A stretch of 64,000 nucleotides of DNA from Rhizoctonia solani (taxonomy: Eukaryota > Basidiomycota > Agaricomycetes > Cantharellales > Ceratobasidiaceae), in the NCBI RefSeq assembly GCF_016906535.1, contig NC_057379.1:496001-560000 (forward strand). The letters run 5' to 3'. The notes below the pieces were generated by a model that was not told where the DNA came from, searched no databases, and saw nothing but the letters and a program-made list of their open reading frames with translations. Positions 1-14,244 of the stretch are shown one piece after another. The position numbers were made by a program, and so were the translations under genes. Every line of letters starts with the position of its first letter. The first letter of the stretch is position 1.

Positions 1-1067
1 TTTCTTTTGCGCCCCCCCCCCCCACTCCTGATCCGACTCGAGTCTAAATTTCCCGCGCGGGAGAGAACGTAAAGACATATATATATACGCTACGGAACAC
101 CGTAACAGGCATGTAGGATATCGTAATCAATCACGATCACGATCGACCCCAAGCGACCTGCGCGCACTTCCACCCCCCCCCCATTCTTCTTGTTCTTCTG
201 CGCCAAGCGCAACCCATCGTTGTTCCCGATACGTTAGCACTACTATAGTACAATCACCTTTTTTTTTTGCTTATCCATCGTTCTATCCGAGTGTTCTTGC
301 CGCGTCAAGTGATCATGGGGGTCTAGCCCAACGTGGTGCATCTTATTCCCAAGCGAGTCATGGGAAAAGAAAAGAAAAGGAAAAAGTTGGAGGGAAAAAG
401 GTTAGAAATGCCACCCCCTATGTGTCCTCGCCTGCCTCGCCTTGCATCACTTTACCTTGACGCTATTCCAACCGACCAACCTACCAACCTACCGACTTGC
501 ACACCAAGCTCGGACAAGAACCACCCAAGAGACCAAGGACGCATACAACAACAAATTTAACACTAAAACGCATAAATTTCATATCATATATCCGTTATGT
601 TAAAAATCATTATTACATCTTCATCAACGTACATCTGTCGTCGTCGTGTAAATACATAAAAAAAATTCGCGCTAAATCTTACTTTAAAAAAATGATTCGG
701 TTCGTTCACTTGTTCGTCGTGGTCTAGGTGGTCCCCGCACGGGAAGGTGCCAAATGAACAAAGAGAAAAAAAATAAGGGCACGAGACCACCCAAGACGCA
801 AAGAAATCCAAACCCAAGAGCGGTGAATCACTTGACCCAACAACAAAATCCCCAAACTAGGCCCCGGCTCATAAAGAAATAAGAAGAACAAAAGTAAAGA
901 CAAAATAGCACCGGGGTGGCATGGGGAATGAGGATAACATACACGATTTCGGCCGAAGGGTAAACGGGGGAAGAACGAGAAAGATAGGAGCTCGAGATTG
1001 ATTGATTGGATGCTGATTGTGAATTGCGTGATGAAATGCGTTGGAGAGTTGGGGAGGGGGTATGGGA
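1..1067. other. 3' flank without a recognisable gene
   Basis: I see no credible coding exon here. The stretch has poly-C runs near positions 11-22 and 174-182 and an A/T-rich part around 540-700. It lies downstream of the minus-strand gene that ends at 1068, so part of it is probably that gene's 3' UTR and terminator. Overlapping short open frames on both strands look like chance frames. Confidence 0.5.
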
Positions 1068-2944
1068 CTATGATTCGCCCTCCTTGGTCATGAGTTCGGT
1101 AATGGTGCGTGCAACCGAGTTGACGGCGGTGAGAATGGCAGTGCGGTGAGACTCTTCGATGCGGTCGACAAAACGCTGGGCGAATTTCTGTTACGTAATA
1201 GTAGTTAGTGACGTGTCGAAAAATTGAAGGTAAAGTGGAACATGTATCTTTGGGTGGGCGCACGAGGGCGCATGGGGGCGACTTGGGATAGGCGTAAGAA
1301 AGATGAGACGGGAGAGAGCAACTCACGTCGGGGTGCCATTGCATCAAGGCAGCGCGCAGACGCATCTTGCGAGTCTTGGTAGGCGAGTGACACGGGCTGA
1401 GCAAGAACTTTTCAATCGCACTCGATTGAAGTTCCTCAAAGGAACGAGCGGGCATGGACACGGGCCAAGGAATGTCGTAAAACGTGAGCTAGAGAAGGAT
1501 GAGCTCGAGGGCAGTTGACTGAAAAGCGAGAGATACACACCGGTCGGCCGTTGGCATTGACACCGTTGATGAGGTCCTGCCAGCCAGACTCGTAGCGAGC
1601 CCAAGCGGCAATGACAATCTGCTCCTCGTTCTTCTTCCTCTCGTCTGCCTGTTTCCTGCGTTCCTCTTCCAGACGCCTGCGCTCCTCCTCGAATGCCTTG
1701 CGGGCAGCGGCGGCCTCTCTGGCTTCTCTGGCAGCGCGGGCGGCCTGTTGCTCGCGGTACTTGATCTCCTCCTGGTGTTCCTGATAGCGACGGATCTCCT
1801 CGGCGCGACGAGCAGCGGCAATGGCCTCTGGGCTGGCAGGCTGGTAGCGGTAGGAAAAGGAGGGAGATCGTTGGGGCGGGTGACGACGGGCAGAAGGAGG
1901 GTCGGGGTGGAGATGCGTGTGCTGCTCTTCATGTGCACCTCGGCGGTCCCACTCGGACTTGAGATTGTTGGCCCATGCACGGCGGGCAGCACCAGCGGTG
2001 TTGGTAGGCGTAGGCTCTTCAGACGAGGCGGTGGACATGCGCTTGGTGCTGCCGCTCTCGGTGGAAGTAGCGGACATGCGGCGCCTACTCTCCTTGGGGG
2101 GGCGGGGGAGAGGATTAGCGCTGAGACGGGCGAGTGCCTTGTCGTCGTCGGGGGTGGCGGTGTCGACGGAAGAAGGGTCCGAGTAGAGGGCAAGAGAGAG
2201 CTCCTCGGGGTCGGGAATGGGTGGGAGAGCAAAGCGCTCGAGTCTGGCAGCCTGGGCAAGCTCCTCGGCCTGGGCAGCCCTCAACTTGGCAGCGGCCTCT
2301 TCCTCCTCGAGCTTCCTCAAACGCTCTGCCTCTTCCTCCTGGGCCCGCTTCATGCTCTGTCGCTCCTCCTCGGCCTTGCGCTTCTGGATGTTGTTCTCGA
2401 GCCATTGCGATTCTTCGGGTGTCAAGCGTCCTTCGAGCTCGTCCTCGATCATGGCCGCATGGATGCGATCGGTCTCTTGCTTGATCAAATGAGACAGCCA
2501 TTCCGTATTATCCGCCCGTAGCTTGTTCACTCGATTCCGTTCCTGCTGTACCCTTCGCTCCTCGTCCGCAAGCAGTCGTTCCGCATACTCTGGGTCCTCG
2601 CTCGACCGCCTGCTCCGTCGATGGCTCAGCGCTTCTTCCGCCCGCTTCAGTGTCTCGGCCTCGGCGGCAAAGAGCCGATCCAGTCGGTCCTGCTCGATCT
2701 TGATCACGTATCGCGCCTCTTCCTGCGCGCGTCTCCACATCGTCTGGTGTCCGCGCTGTCCGCTCGTCGCTCCAGCACCGCCATTGCTGCCGGGGGGAGG
2801 CGGGCGGTAGTCTCCGCGTGGGGGGTCCGGTCGGTTCAGTCCAGTCGCCGTCGGTGGACGCCAGTATGCCTCGCTGGGAGGTCGGAACGAGTGCGCATTA
2901 GGAGGAGAAGATGATGTCCATGGTAAATGAGTCTGTGCGTGCAT
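1068..2944 (-). CDS. NFKBIL1/J-domain-like coiled-coil protein (about 561 aa)
   Basis: Three exons (2944-1541, 1488-1327, 1187-1068) are joined by clean GT-AG introns. The first ~60 residues are proline-rich. Residues ~70-460 are very rich in E, K, R and A and should form long coiled coils, broken by a Ser/Pro/Thr-rich segment in the middle. The C-terminus has the arrangement seen in NF-kappa-B-inhibitor-like protein 1 and related fungal J-domain-like proteins: an IPWP motif, a helix, then QWHPDKF, with the HPD split by the last intron, followed by a VNSVARTI helix. Such HPDKF proteins are common in basidiomycetes but their biochemical role is not well defined, so I give no function. I chose the ATG at 2944; a longer frame upstream has no ATG. 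TAG is at 1068-1070. Confidence 0.72.
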
Positions 2945-5900
2945 TGATTGGGTGGGGAGAGCTATTGCCTGGGGGGAGGAACCTACTCTCGCGTGCCCAC
3001 CCACTTTTCATCACACTCCCTACACCGCATGTCCCCGGACCCTTTCCATTCTAGCCTGTCTATTCCACGGTCTGCACTCCATCTATCCGTGGACTCGGGC
3101 GCTTCCGTTTATGCGGCCTCGTGGAGTGCATACATGTCCTAGCCTTTTCTCTTCTCCCGACGCTTCCGGCAGCTGAGGTTGTCGTCATTTCCTCCGCTCC
3201 GCACCCACGTCCATCGTTCGTCATTGCGTCCCAATCGCTCAGAGCAATAGCTTTGACCGCCGTGTTCTTCCCGTTTTAGGTTCAGAATCGTGACCCATCA
3301 GCACGCATATAGAGAACACACCGTCCCATCCTTATCCAGGGCCCATCCGACCCCGACTCGCACGCGTCTAGCCCGGCAGTCTTCTTCCCTTGTCACCGCG
3401 TTACCCAATGAACACACAACCCGTTTCTGTTACACAATCCAACTGAGGTTCTCACCCCCGTTGTCATGTTGCCGAACATCGGATGCATACGCTCCCATTT
3501 GATAGATTGGTTTGTTTTCTCCAAAATGATAGATTACCTCTTGCGTATGGCTCTGCTCGCGTGCTCTCCCTCGCTCCACTGTGGCGCGCCCAGTGTGAGC
3601 TCACAGTGAGGTATGCTCTCCTCTGCTCTCAAGATCGACAGGCTGCCAGTTGACAACAGACTAAACCCAATTCGTAGTCAACTACACTCATTTAAATTAA
3701 TATACTCATATTCATCCTGTTCATCTCTCATTTCATTTTAGCGCACGTGCGTGCTTCGTAAAACGATTCACCCGTATCCATGTCTACGTTTCGGGCCAGG
3801 TACGGCCTACATACTATATCATACATTTGTCCAAGCCTGGACTCGCGCTCTCTCTATCTCTATCTACGCGACGAGTACCATTTCGGACTTGGAATGCGCA
3901 TATACTCGACCTAGCATATGCCATCCCACCTCACATGACACCCCAGCCCCTATCTTCCTCTTCCCGGATCAGTATGCTAATCTCCCTCATCTCTTCCTTC
4001 CCATCACTTTCATTTAGCGCCGATCCTCGTCGGCATCGGGGACATGTTCGAGTGGATCGGGAGTGGGTCGGGAATTGTACGTGGATGGTGATAATAATCT
4101 GTCTATAGGCGAACAAGTACGGGCTATGCAGACGTCATGCGATGGATCTTCTTGTTACTTTCGTATATACCTAATCAAATGTGTGTGTGCTGCTTAGCAC
4201 CCGGCCCAAGGGCGACCGGTCATAGCCCCCTCCATCCCATCCCCGTCCCATTTTCCTTCATCCCCACAAGCTCGGAGCGTCCGCCTTGCAATTGCCTATC
4301 TATACCAACTTGGAACTTGGGTTCCCGGCGATACAGAGCCTGAGGGCTGGATTGTATTATGTTATGTTTGGTTCAGCGTGGGGTGCTGGGGTGTTGGGCG
4401 CTCAGATACTGTACTACTCTACCCCAGGCGTATAATCTCGGGTACTCGGCGCGAGTCCGGGTTTTACACGCCGAGGCGGATCAAGTCATGTACATGACAC
4501 TCTACAGCCTATTTAGAGGCTATACAGAATAGGTGGAGGTTCCAGTATTACTGCTGCATGTACCCCGATGGTACAATGGTGGATTTAGTTAGCTCCGAGC
4601 CAGACTGCGCGGTTTAAATGTTCGATTGTCATTGATCTATAATTAGGTCTTCTTCTGGTGGTTCTCCCGCTATGATTGAAGAGAGGCCAAGGGCGACAAT
4701 GGGCTTAAGCTTGTGAATTGGAGTTGTGATGAATTCACAAGAGACACGTAACTACGCGCGCTTTGATTGAAATTGTACATGTGCCCTCTGACGTCGCGGT
4801 TGTATTCCGGGATCTTTGCGCTCAAACTCGTGATCGTTGGAGGGAGGGGCTATTCATACATATTTTCCTCTGTTGTTATGTAGGATTTGAGGGTATGTCT
4901 GGACAATGCATCATGAATTTACAACCGTGGATAGGAATCGCTTATCAATGGGTCAATACAATTCGTTATCTCATGTCTCTGAGGGTTACATATATATATA
5001 CGATTGTAAAATCGTAAATATCGCATAATCTATTGAGATCGGGGCCCGAGTTACGAAGATAGAACCGTTGTCACCCGTAACGGAACGATGGGCCGATCCT
5101 TACACTACTCCCAGGCAAAGGTCTGACAACCGAGTTCGACTGGAGCGTCTATCTCGATGAGTACTGGAGCATCCCCGATTGCAAAGAGCACACCGATTAT
5201 AGTCGTGTCGTAACATTTACTCGCTATCGCTCCACCTGGCCCGACTTGTCCAATCGTAAGCATCGCCAAATACTCAGTTGAGCCCACTCAACTCGACCCG
5301 ACCGAATCGCACAACTCGCTCTTTATAACTTCTTATGCTCCCATTTACCGACTCTTGTCACGCTCAATGTGCTATTGGGTGCCAGTCGTATCAAAGCGCG
5401 ATTAAGTCGCTAGTAGCGAGAGACTTGAAGGACTCGAAGGAGCGCATGATTTGGATTTGAGGTCTTTGCGCCCCCGACCTGTCTGGAGTTTGCCTTTGTT
5501 TCCATCTCGCCTTGATCATCCTAAGGGGCCGGGCAATTGCGCTCGACCAACTAGCCAACGGTTCTAACAACCCCGACACAAGACATGCGCAACCACCCGT
5601 ACTTATATATCCCAATTTCAACCCCCCAGCCTAATTAATCCTTCCAAAACAAGTAAAAGTGCCCTTGCCAGACCGAATTAATCGATTCTTTTCGGCCTTT
5701 TTTGGGAAATTTGCTTCCGGGAAGCTCTCTCGCGTTCATCAGACGGACACGTTGCAGACTTGGCTTTTTCTTCCTTTCTTTCTTTTTCTACTGAGGATCG
5801 AGAACTTGTGAACTTGAGTTTTAGAGTTGTGAATGCGTTGCGGGGCTCCGTACGGGAAGGTGCCAAGATGGGGGTTGGTTACTTGTGGTGGTGGTGGAGG

Positions 5901-8900
5901 AGACAGCTAGGTTCGTCGTGTGGGCCCAAGTCAGCCGTGGCAAAGTGAATTGAGCGGGTGGGTTTGTGCGTATGAAAACCGAGACATGCTCTATGACGGA
6001 ATTGATTGAATAGTGAACAGGCCCTCGTGCGAGGATCTACAGGACGAGACGCGATGAATATGCAACAAAAGGAACAGAACACTTTTGGTGACTGGGCTTG
6101 CGGAAACTCCCAGGTATTCAACCTTGAATTGAGTAAAGTCAGCACCCTCGTATCGACTCCAAACTTGTGTTCACCCGTAACGACAGTGCAAAAAAAATAA
6201 GGGCAGTTCTTTGTACCTAGTACCTACTAGTGGCCAATCGACGTCCGAAAGATATCGGTTATTCCCTTCGACGAATACCTTTTGCGCCCAACTTTATCAC
6301 ACATAGCGCTTGCCCATCGAAACTGTGCTCCACTCTTTGTTGTTCCGTTTTGCGCCGCCTTTTGTCCGCCATTTTCTTTTTACGTGTTTGACAAAGTTCT
6401 TGGGATTCAGTGCTCATCACATTTCGGTTCTCGACTGCGAGCGCGCGAAATTCCCAGATAATCATGATCGACAGACTCCAAAAGGACAGACTCGACCCCG
6501 GGCGTCATGGATAATTTCCCCATTAACTGATTAAATCCGTTCTATCGTCAAACACGTTTGATTAACGTTCCGGATCTTGCTGCGGTATGCATCGATGGTC
6601 CTCACGACCTCGCGAGTTTGATCGCCGCGTGCGACTGATGACTTGACGTGGCGTAATAGCTTTGGGTCGATGGTCGCGTATCTAACTATGGGCCTCGTTG
6701 GGTTTAGGCAGTGCCCGACGAAACTGTATTGCATATATCCTGTGAGCATAGATCGTCTTTGTTGTTAAACTTTGTGAGAAGAGTTCTTTACGTTTTCACC
6801 CCACAGGATCGGCATGATGCGTGTCGAGGACTTGGCTCACATTCTGTCAATAGGTTTGCCTCATGTCTTGTTTCACACACTTTGCGCCTTGGCTCGGTTA
6901 GTTCATTATATTCGAATTATCGTATCCATCTGATACATCTTATCAGTTACCCAGCGATATTATCTTCATCGATTGTGCATCAGGTGGCTATCGCGCTAAA
7001 TGGATTTGCAAGCTGAACGCGACTATGGCGATCGTTTTTTTATCAAACGCTCTTTCGGCAAGCGCGTTTATGTTATGTCCCTGGATATCAATTATTCCCA
7101 AAGATTCAGGATATAGCGCCTGATGAACCAACTTTTCTTTTGACGCTTTGACGCCAAACAAGCTTGGGTTTCTCGCGTAGTGGGCTGGGACGTAATTCCT
7201 ACGCGTCTGTCGCGCATCCTTTTCGCCACATGATTAGAGCCTTTATTAGCCGATTCCCACCCCACCTTGACGAGTCGAGAGTTGGGGAATACCTCGAAAA
7301 TCATATCAAAAGTCTCAACTACTCGGTTCGTCTACATGCCTTTGGTCGTGCTCATCGTGCCCTTTGGAAATATCGTAGCAAACTGTTGCGATGTATTATT
7401 TCGACGCGCTTATCTATTTGATGGATCTAAATCACCCACGGTACCTCGATGGCTATCTGGGGCAATAATTACTCCAAGCTATGTCCCCCGAAAGTCTGTT
7501 GGACATTCGATGTGCAAGTCCAAGTTCAGGATCGACATTTTCACGCACTTCCCTTCTTTGTTCTTTAGAAGGTACCTGTCCCACTTCCCCCCACTACGCC
7601 TATCCCCCGAAAAGTTCGACGACTCCGTACAACCGGATATTCCAAGCTGAAGTTCCTCACTCATTGGTACGCTCTTTCTTATCTCTTGCCTTGGGAGTGC
7701 AGCACGTGCGGCATCGGCTCAATATCCCTTGGCCCCGTTGTTTCCCTACACCCCGCTTCGAGACTTGGGGCTTTTTTGCTTGCCATCGTCTCGACTTCCC
7801 CGCTACTGGGCTAATTTTGAAGTCGAACCTGGCTCTATCTTCGACTTCGCCAGACTGACGCACGCGGTCTTTTTGGCTTGGGTGCTCTTCGGTCGTTCTC
7901 ACTCGCTCTATGGCTTTTTACATTCGACTCGATCGTCACCGCCAATAGGCTCAGTTCCATCCTCGAACGTTGTATGTCCACATTCGCACTTGTTCCAACG
8001 GTTATTGGCATAAATCGCCGAAAGAAGCGTTCCCCAGACGCCTCGTGTTCGACTTTCACTTGCTCGTAATTGGGACGGGCTATGTCCTGGATCAAAATTG
8101 GACCGGATATCGGCCCATGTCTCATCCCCTTGGAATGATGAGTGCGGAGAGTTTGCGTTGAGAGACAGAGCGCGATAGACTCGTATGTGGCGCTATCTTT
8201 GATGGTTGATTCTAGAACGCATATTTCGTCAGGCTGTATGCGCGATAAGAAGACACGACAAAAGGTCGTTGCGGGGAAGACGCACTGACTAGGCCGGGAA
8301 TAGTGTATTCTGTGTGCCGGTTGTTCCCGGACTCGTGTCCTAGCGGGCAAACATCGTTGAATTTTGGGTTCAGGGTTTATGAGCTGAGTTTCAGTTCTTC
8401 GAGTAGGAAAGGAGACTGCTGCAAGGGTCGGAGTGTGCGGGGGGTCAATGGTTTACTGGACTTTAGCGGGCGGAGTTGGGACCGGCTGTGGCTGCATACA
8501 AGTGGTGCGTGGGCTTGCGTTCATTGTTGAGTTGATGATTTACATGCACGCATTTGGCCCCTCATGCCGCCCCGCTTTCTCACCCCAGATGCGTTCGTAG
8601 CTGATCCTCGTGCGGTACATCAGGGGGTCGTTGTTGCGTTCCTAGAAGATATCGGAAAGATTTGGTAGGATCGTAGCTACCTCATAGGACCACATCGCAG
8701 AAGATGATCATTCGTATAAATGTCTGATGATCTTTTCATATAGTATTGGTTTCATGAATGCGCTGTCTTTCATGGGTTTGTTGTCGGTGGAAGTTAGGGC
8801 GCAGTATCCTGAGGCTCCACCTCGAAGCACAACTCTCAAATCTTTGACCACATTGACCCCTCATGAAATATTATACGGCAGGAATATCGCTTACGCCCTT

Positions 8901-11166
8901 AGCCGATTCGCCCAGAGAGATTGGTTGTTGGTATGCGTTGGCTAATTACATTACGGATTCAAAAGCGCAGGTTACTTGGGGTACAGTTGGAAATAGTCGT
9001 TTAAACCAATATATTTAGGGGTAATCGAATGAGGTCTGGCCCTTAGCTCTCCTATGCACGAGGCATAAGGTGGACGAGCGCCGGATAGCTCTGCACACAA
9101 TGCATGGGCTCTTGGGTCAAACTAACTTCAGCGTATGAAAACGCTGTCATAGTCTCTTTGGTGCCGGCTGATAGGGTTCCGAATATTCATATTCTGAGTT
9201 CGTTAGGTCTGGGATAAAAAAAAAGCCAGCGCAAATGTAGATGCGTGGTTCCTCAAACCCTGGTTTTACACCATTTGTGATGAAATCAAGTCTCTGACTG
9301 TGATAATATTTATCAATGATCACCTAAATTTGAGTGCACTAACGACAATTCTGAGACGGGCTTCTATGTATTGAATGCATTATGAGACAAACCTTTCAAT
9401 CCCCAAAGAGCGTTCAGATGTTCACAGGAAGACAGACTTCGCTTGGAAGGAGGCTAATTTCATGAGGAATCGAACCTTACTTTAAATGCTGTTTTAGCCA
9501 TACTTATGATTGTCGATTTCAAGTCGAGCCGTATCATTTTGGTGCCACTTGCCACATCGTTAGCCACGAGATATCATTGCCTCAGTGGTCCCCCCCCCCA
9601 TCCCTACGTACTGCAGACCCAAAATATATCGCTTAGAATTTAATTTTATGATGTAATGTCCGAATAATCAGCTACTACTGAAAGCAGACTACTGCATTTA
9701 TCGGGTAGCTTTTGGAACATGGATGTTATGACGTAGCTTGGCTCGGCTTTCAGTATTACGATCTTGTGAGTGTTTGGTCTAGACACAATTGATGAGCTTC
9801 CAATACTGGCCAAGAAGGTCCTGGATCTTCTCAACTTCAAGACGCATGCCTACATTCATCTTCCCTCTCAATAGACACATCATTATATGCGTAGATGCGA
9901 TCCTTCTGATTGATAAAACCGCGCATCAACTTGTAGGGAATTACATTGGTATACCACTGCCGAGGCGCTCGCAGATACTACCTAATGTTTGTGATCAAAG
10001 CTGATGTTGATTGGAGTATTGTATTCAGGCAATATTCTCATGTTCATAAATATCACTACAAAAGCATCTTAGTAAATTGTTTGTAGAAAAACTGACATAT
10101 ACGTTCAGAGGATCAAACTGAATGAGACTGCTTTGACAGCGCTTTGTCCCACTCCACCTCTGTTCCCAAGCCAAGAATTGTCCAAGATGTCGGAGGGTTG
10201 TGGTAGTTTATCGCTGGTGTTATTCATTGGCCAAAATATCCGAAAGCGGTTTCTTCGTTAAGCCAATGGCTTTCTGGACCCAAGCTTTCTCTCCACTTTA
10301 TATACAGAGATAGGTTCTTGATAGCGGGATGTTCTGGAAAGATCCGACTTCCCAGGTTACTGATCAGCTAGCTCGAGTCCATGTCCTCCAAAAGATTTCG
10401 ATCAAGACTTTCCAAGTTACATGGTGACGCCCCGAAGTACACAAAACTTCCAACTCTATAGTACACAGCGACGAGCTGGGATGGGAATTCACGGAGACAC
10501 CAGTCGTATTTTCCAAGCATTCCGCATATAAAGTGTGGCTTTTGGTGTCCAGAAAATCCACACTTTTGGTGTCCGTCGTGAATCTAAAGGGCAATAAACC
10601 CGGGCTTCAACGATTATTAAGGAGCTGTATATAGGAAAGTGAATGGGATGTAACATAGCTTAAATGTCTATTTATAAGCACACAGGCTAGCATACACAGG
10701 AATTAGCGAACATCAAACTGCATGGAGCCCGTGGCGATAGCTCATTTCTCCTACTATCATCAGTTAAATGTTAAATTCAACGCAAAGGCAAGATGGCTTG
10801 TACAGAATAGTTATAATCGTGAAGTTCTCATCCGTCTCTTGAGTACCGAGCGTTGAAGCAACAGACACATGAACGATTCGAACTCATATATACATATATC
10901 ATGAAGATTCAGGGAATTTTCGAGCTTGAAGTGAGATGTTGAGGCAGAAAAATTGGCGCTATACAGTTCATGCGATCAAAGTGCTTTAAAGCAACTGATG
11001 CTTTCCACGACGAACGGGACGATCAGCTATAGCTATGGATTAATTCTACATCACCAGAGCGGGTGTCCTCTAACCCGAAGCCGGAAGCCTCGAATCGGCG
11101 CTTAACTATGGAGATAATCACATGCGCGCGTGAGCCCCGTGATTTCCACAAGTGCTACCACCTACC
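2945..11166. other. Long stretch (about 8.2 kb) with no recognisable gene
   Basis: The first ~1.5 kb is pyrimidine-rich, like a promoter or 5' UTR of the minus-strand gene. From about 5 to 8.4 kb the DNA is rich in CGA/TCG words and has overlapping open frames of up to ~170 codons on both strands, none of which resembles a family I know. From about 8.5 to 11.1 kb it is A/T-richer, with a poly-C run at 9591-9599. No tRNA, terminal repeat or transposase motif was recognised. It may hold decayed elements or non-coding transcripts, but the sequence alone does not show this. Confidence 0.4.
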
Positions 11167-14064
11167 ATGTCAAGCCGCTCGCGGGCGAATGCAGCTCCGC
11201 CGTTACTGGGACTCCCTCCCAAATACAATTCGGCAGCCCTAATTATACTTGCGTCTGCATTATTACTACGTGCCCGGTTGACGTCAGGAGTGATTCCAAC
11301 GCTAACTCGCGGTCCCAAACTCGGCCCCGAGGAATTGGCTCAAGTAGAGCAGCAGCTCTATGTTGATATAGCTGACGGGAAAGGCTCAAAGGAGCTGTTA
11401 GTTCCGTTCAGAGGAAGGGTATCAAAGGTACTTATTGTAGCTGCAAGCTAAATGACCTGCTCACACAATCATAGGTGGCCATAACACCTACCCCGCCTGA
11501 AGTATTTGCCAAAACTGCTGCACGTTTCCCTCCTTTACCTTCAAACTACAAACCCTCGGTAAACAAGGCTTTCTTCCGCCAACTCTCAGCACTTCTCAAG
11601 ATTGCACTACGAGGACAACATGGTTTGATTGTCTTACATACATTCTTCCTATTGCTACGCACTGGTCTTTCGGTCCTTGTTGCTCGACTTGACGGATTAA
11701 TTGCTCGAAATCTCGTCTCCGCAGATTTCAAAGGGTTCGTGCGGGGTATGGGACTTTGGTTGCTTCTCGCGCTTCCGAGTTCATATACCAACGCCATGCT
11801 GCGTCATTTGCAGAACAAGATCGCGCTTGGAATGAGGTCCCGTTTGTCACGATACACCCATGACCTCTACCTCAGCTCCGACGGAAAGAAGAGATACTAC
11901 AGACTGGGTCTACCTGGCCCCGGAAACCTTGATGGTATTGACCAATACATTACTGCTGACATCGCTGGGTTTTGCGAAGCCGCAAGTGCATTATAGTGAG
12001 TTTATCAATAGTTGAGTATTTCCTGCGAATTAACGTTAGAATTTAGTGGAAACTTAACCAAGCCTACGCTGGACATGTTTATATTCACAGCCCAACTCGC
12101 TCGGGCCCTTGGTCGCACCGGTACCATCTTGTTGTTTGCGAATTATTTCCTTACTGCTCGTATTTTGCGTGCAGTTACACCTGCATTTGGCAGGCTAGCA
12201 GCTGTAGAGGCGAGATTGGAAGGAGAATATCGCATGGGTGTAGGGAGGGTAGGAAGAGAAGCTGAAGAGGTTGCGTAAGTCACTTATTTCATATCTCCAT
12301 GAATGCGTTCGCCGCGCCGCAATCCTTGTGGGTCTCACACTATTGCTACCCCTGTTACATATTAGTTTCTATGGTGGTGGACAGCGTGAGCTCCAAATCC
12401 TCAAGAAAGCATACGAACGGCTTTCTGGACACGCAACTGCCATCAGCAAGATCCGTACTGCATACGAGTGGACCGAAGATTATGTTGTCAAATACATGTG
12501 GAGTGCTGCAGGGTATTGTCTGATCGGATTCCCAGTGCTCTTTGAGGCGAGTCGCTTTCGCAATATGTTGACCGGAAAACCATAGCTAAACACCGGCTCG
12601 GTAGAAAACTCGAGATGTGGGTGTAGGTCCTCAGAGCGATCAGGAATTAGCTCGGGCAGTGGATGATGCTGTTGCAGCCCGGGCAGAAAGTACGTATGCA
12701 CATCTTAAACTACAACAAACTGTACTGAGCCGAATTGTGCTATCACCTGTCTATAGCCTATGTCTCCTCTCGCCGCCTACTAATGTCCCTAGCAGACGCT
12801 GGAGGCCGATTGATGTATGCATACAAAGATCTGCTTCAGTTGGCTGGGCTTACATCCCGAATGTATGGTCTGGTTGCGGCTTTACATGGCGTTAAAGCGC
12901 CAGATGAGGCGGGCAGTGGTGACGGTAAGTCTGTGGTAATTTCTTGTCAGGCGATATTGATTGATTTCCGTGGTTAGTGATTGTGCTAGATGGTGTCGAC
13001 ATTGTTGCGCCTGGAGAAGTTGGGGATATACTTGTCCGAAATTTGAACTTGAGGGTAGAGAGAGGAGAACATCTGATGATCACTGGGCCCGTTAGTCATT
13101 CAATCGATCAATACAGTATATTGCTGATGTTAGACAACTCAGAATGGGGTGGGGAAAACTGCTATCGCACGCGTGCTTGCGGGTCTCTGGGAAGCAAATG
13201 GTCTTGTAGAAGGCAAAGGACTGTTTGTTATTCCCCAAAGGGCGTATATGGTCGTAGGAACACTCAGAGACCAGTGCGTGATTCTCATATTTAGTCTTAG
13301 ACACGCAGATTTAGCTATTTCTTGTTTCAGAATTGTCTACCCTATGACCTATGCTGAACACATGGCTGGCGGTGGCACCGATGCCGACTTGATGGAGATT
13401 CTTCATCACGTTCATTTAGCATATTTGCCCGAGCGTGAGGGCGGGTGGAATACACGCAAAGAATGGAAGGATGTGTTGAGTGGCGGAGAAAGACAGAGGG
13501 TAAGCGGTTGTTCATCATATATAACCACTTGTATTTACACGATTGGTCGTTGCAGATGGGAATGGCGAGGTTGTTCTACCATAAGCCAAAGTTTGCGGTC
13601 CTTGATGGTGAATGTTCTAAGCTGGGCGTCATCTTAGGTCCGACTGACTTTGTTCTACAGAATGCACGAGCGCGGTTTCGACAGACGTTGAAGGCTTGAT
13701 GTATCAGCATGCCAAAGACCTGGGAATTACCTTGATCACTATTTCTCATCGGTAAGTCCCACAAAATCTAGCTCCTGTACTGTATTAAAACCAAATAACT
13801 AGACCTACGCTAAATAAGTATCATAAATGGCTATTGACTCTCTGGGGCGACTCAACCGGGTCTTGGACATATGCCCGCGTAGGAACAGACGAAGAGCGAA
13901 TGGAACTCGATAGGTGGGTAGGAAATATTTGGGTAATAGATGATAGGACTTATCGTTTTCACAGAGAAATTGAAAGGCTTGAAGCACAGCTATCAGACGT
14001 GGCGCAATGGGAAAGGAGACTGAAGGAGGTTGCCAATGAACTGGGGGTCAGTGTTAAGTTCTAG
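11167..14064 (+). CDS. Peroxisomal ABC half-transporter, ABCD/ALDP family (Pxa1/Pxa2-like)
   Basis: Family members sit in the peroxisomal membrane and import very-long-chain acyl-CoA or fatty acids for beta-oxidation. About eleven exons can be joined. The order is: an N-terminal hydrophobic helix ([14 protein letters not shown]), the ABC membrane domain with [14 protein letters not shown] near its start, [11 protein letters not shown], the family's EEVAFYGG stretch (EEA-like motif), [20 protein letters not shown], then the nucleotide-binding domain. Walker A is GPNGVGKTA (split by an intron after GP), the signature is LSGGERQR, Walker B is FAVLDECTSAVS (split by an intron in LD-E), and the H-loop is TISHR. 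Every key motif is present and the splice phases agree, so the gene looks intact. A single transmembrane domain plus one NBD means a half-transporter that must dimerise. The ATG at 11167 is the first in frame. The C-terminus carries a coiled coil ([13 protein letters not shown]). Whether this is the Pxa1 or Pxa2 partner cannot be told here. Confidence 0.95.
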
Positions 14065-14244
14065 GCTGGCTATGTGTGGAGAAGCGTGAACGAAAGAGGC
14101 GTAAAATGTAATTACGTGGACGATCTGTGATCTTAGAATAATCAACGTTGCCTTGTTTAAAAGAAGAGAGGTAGCCAAGGATGGGTCAAATCCCCAAGGA
14201 ACATTTAGATTGAAATAAAGTCTAATGCCCAAACATACAATGTT

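Noticed and set aside
1748..2521. A 257-codon plus-strand frame opposite the coiled-coil gene
   Set aside because: It is the complement of the E/K/R/A-rich coding exon, a common source of long false frames.
7835..8350. A 171-codon minus-strand open frame
   Set aside because: It overlaps equally open plus-strand frames in CGA-rich DNA, has no recognisable motif and no splice context.
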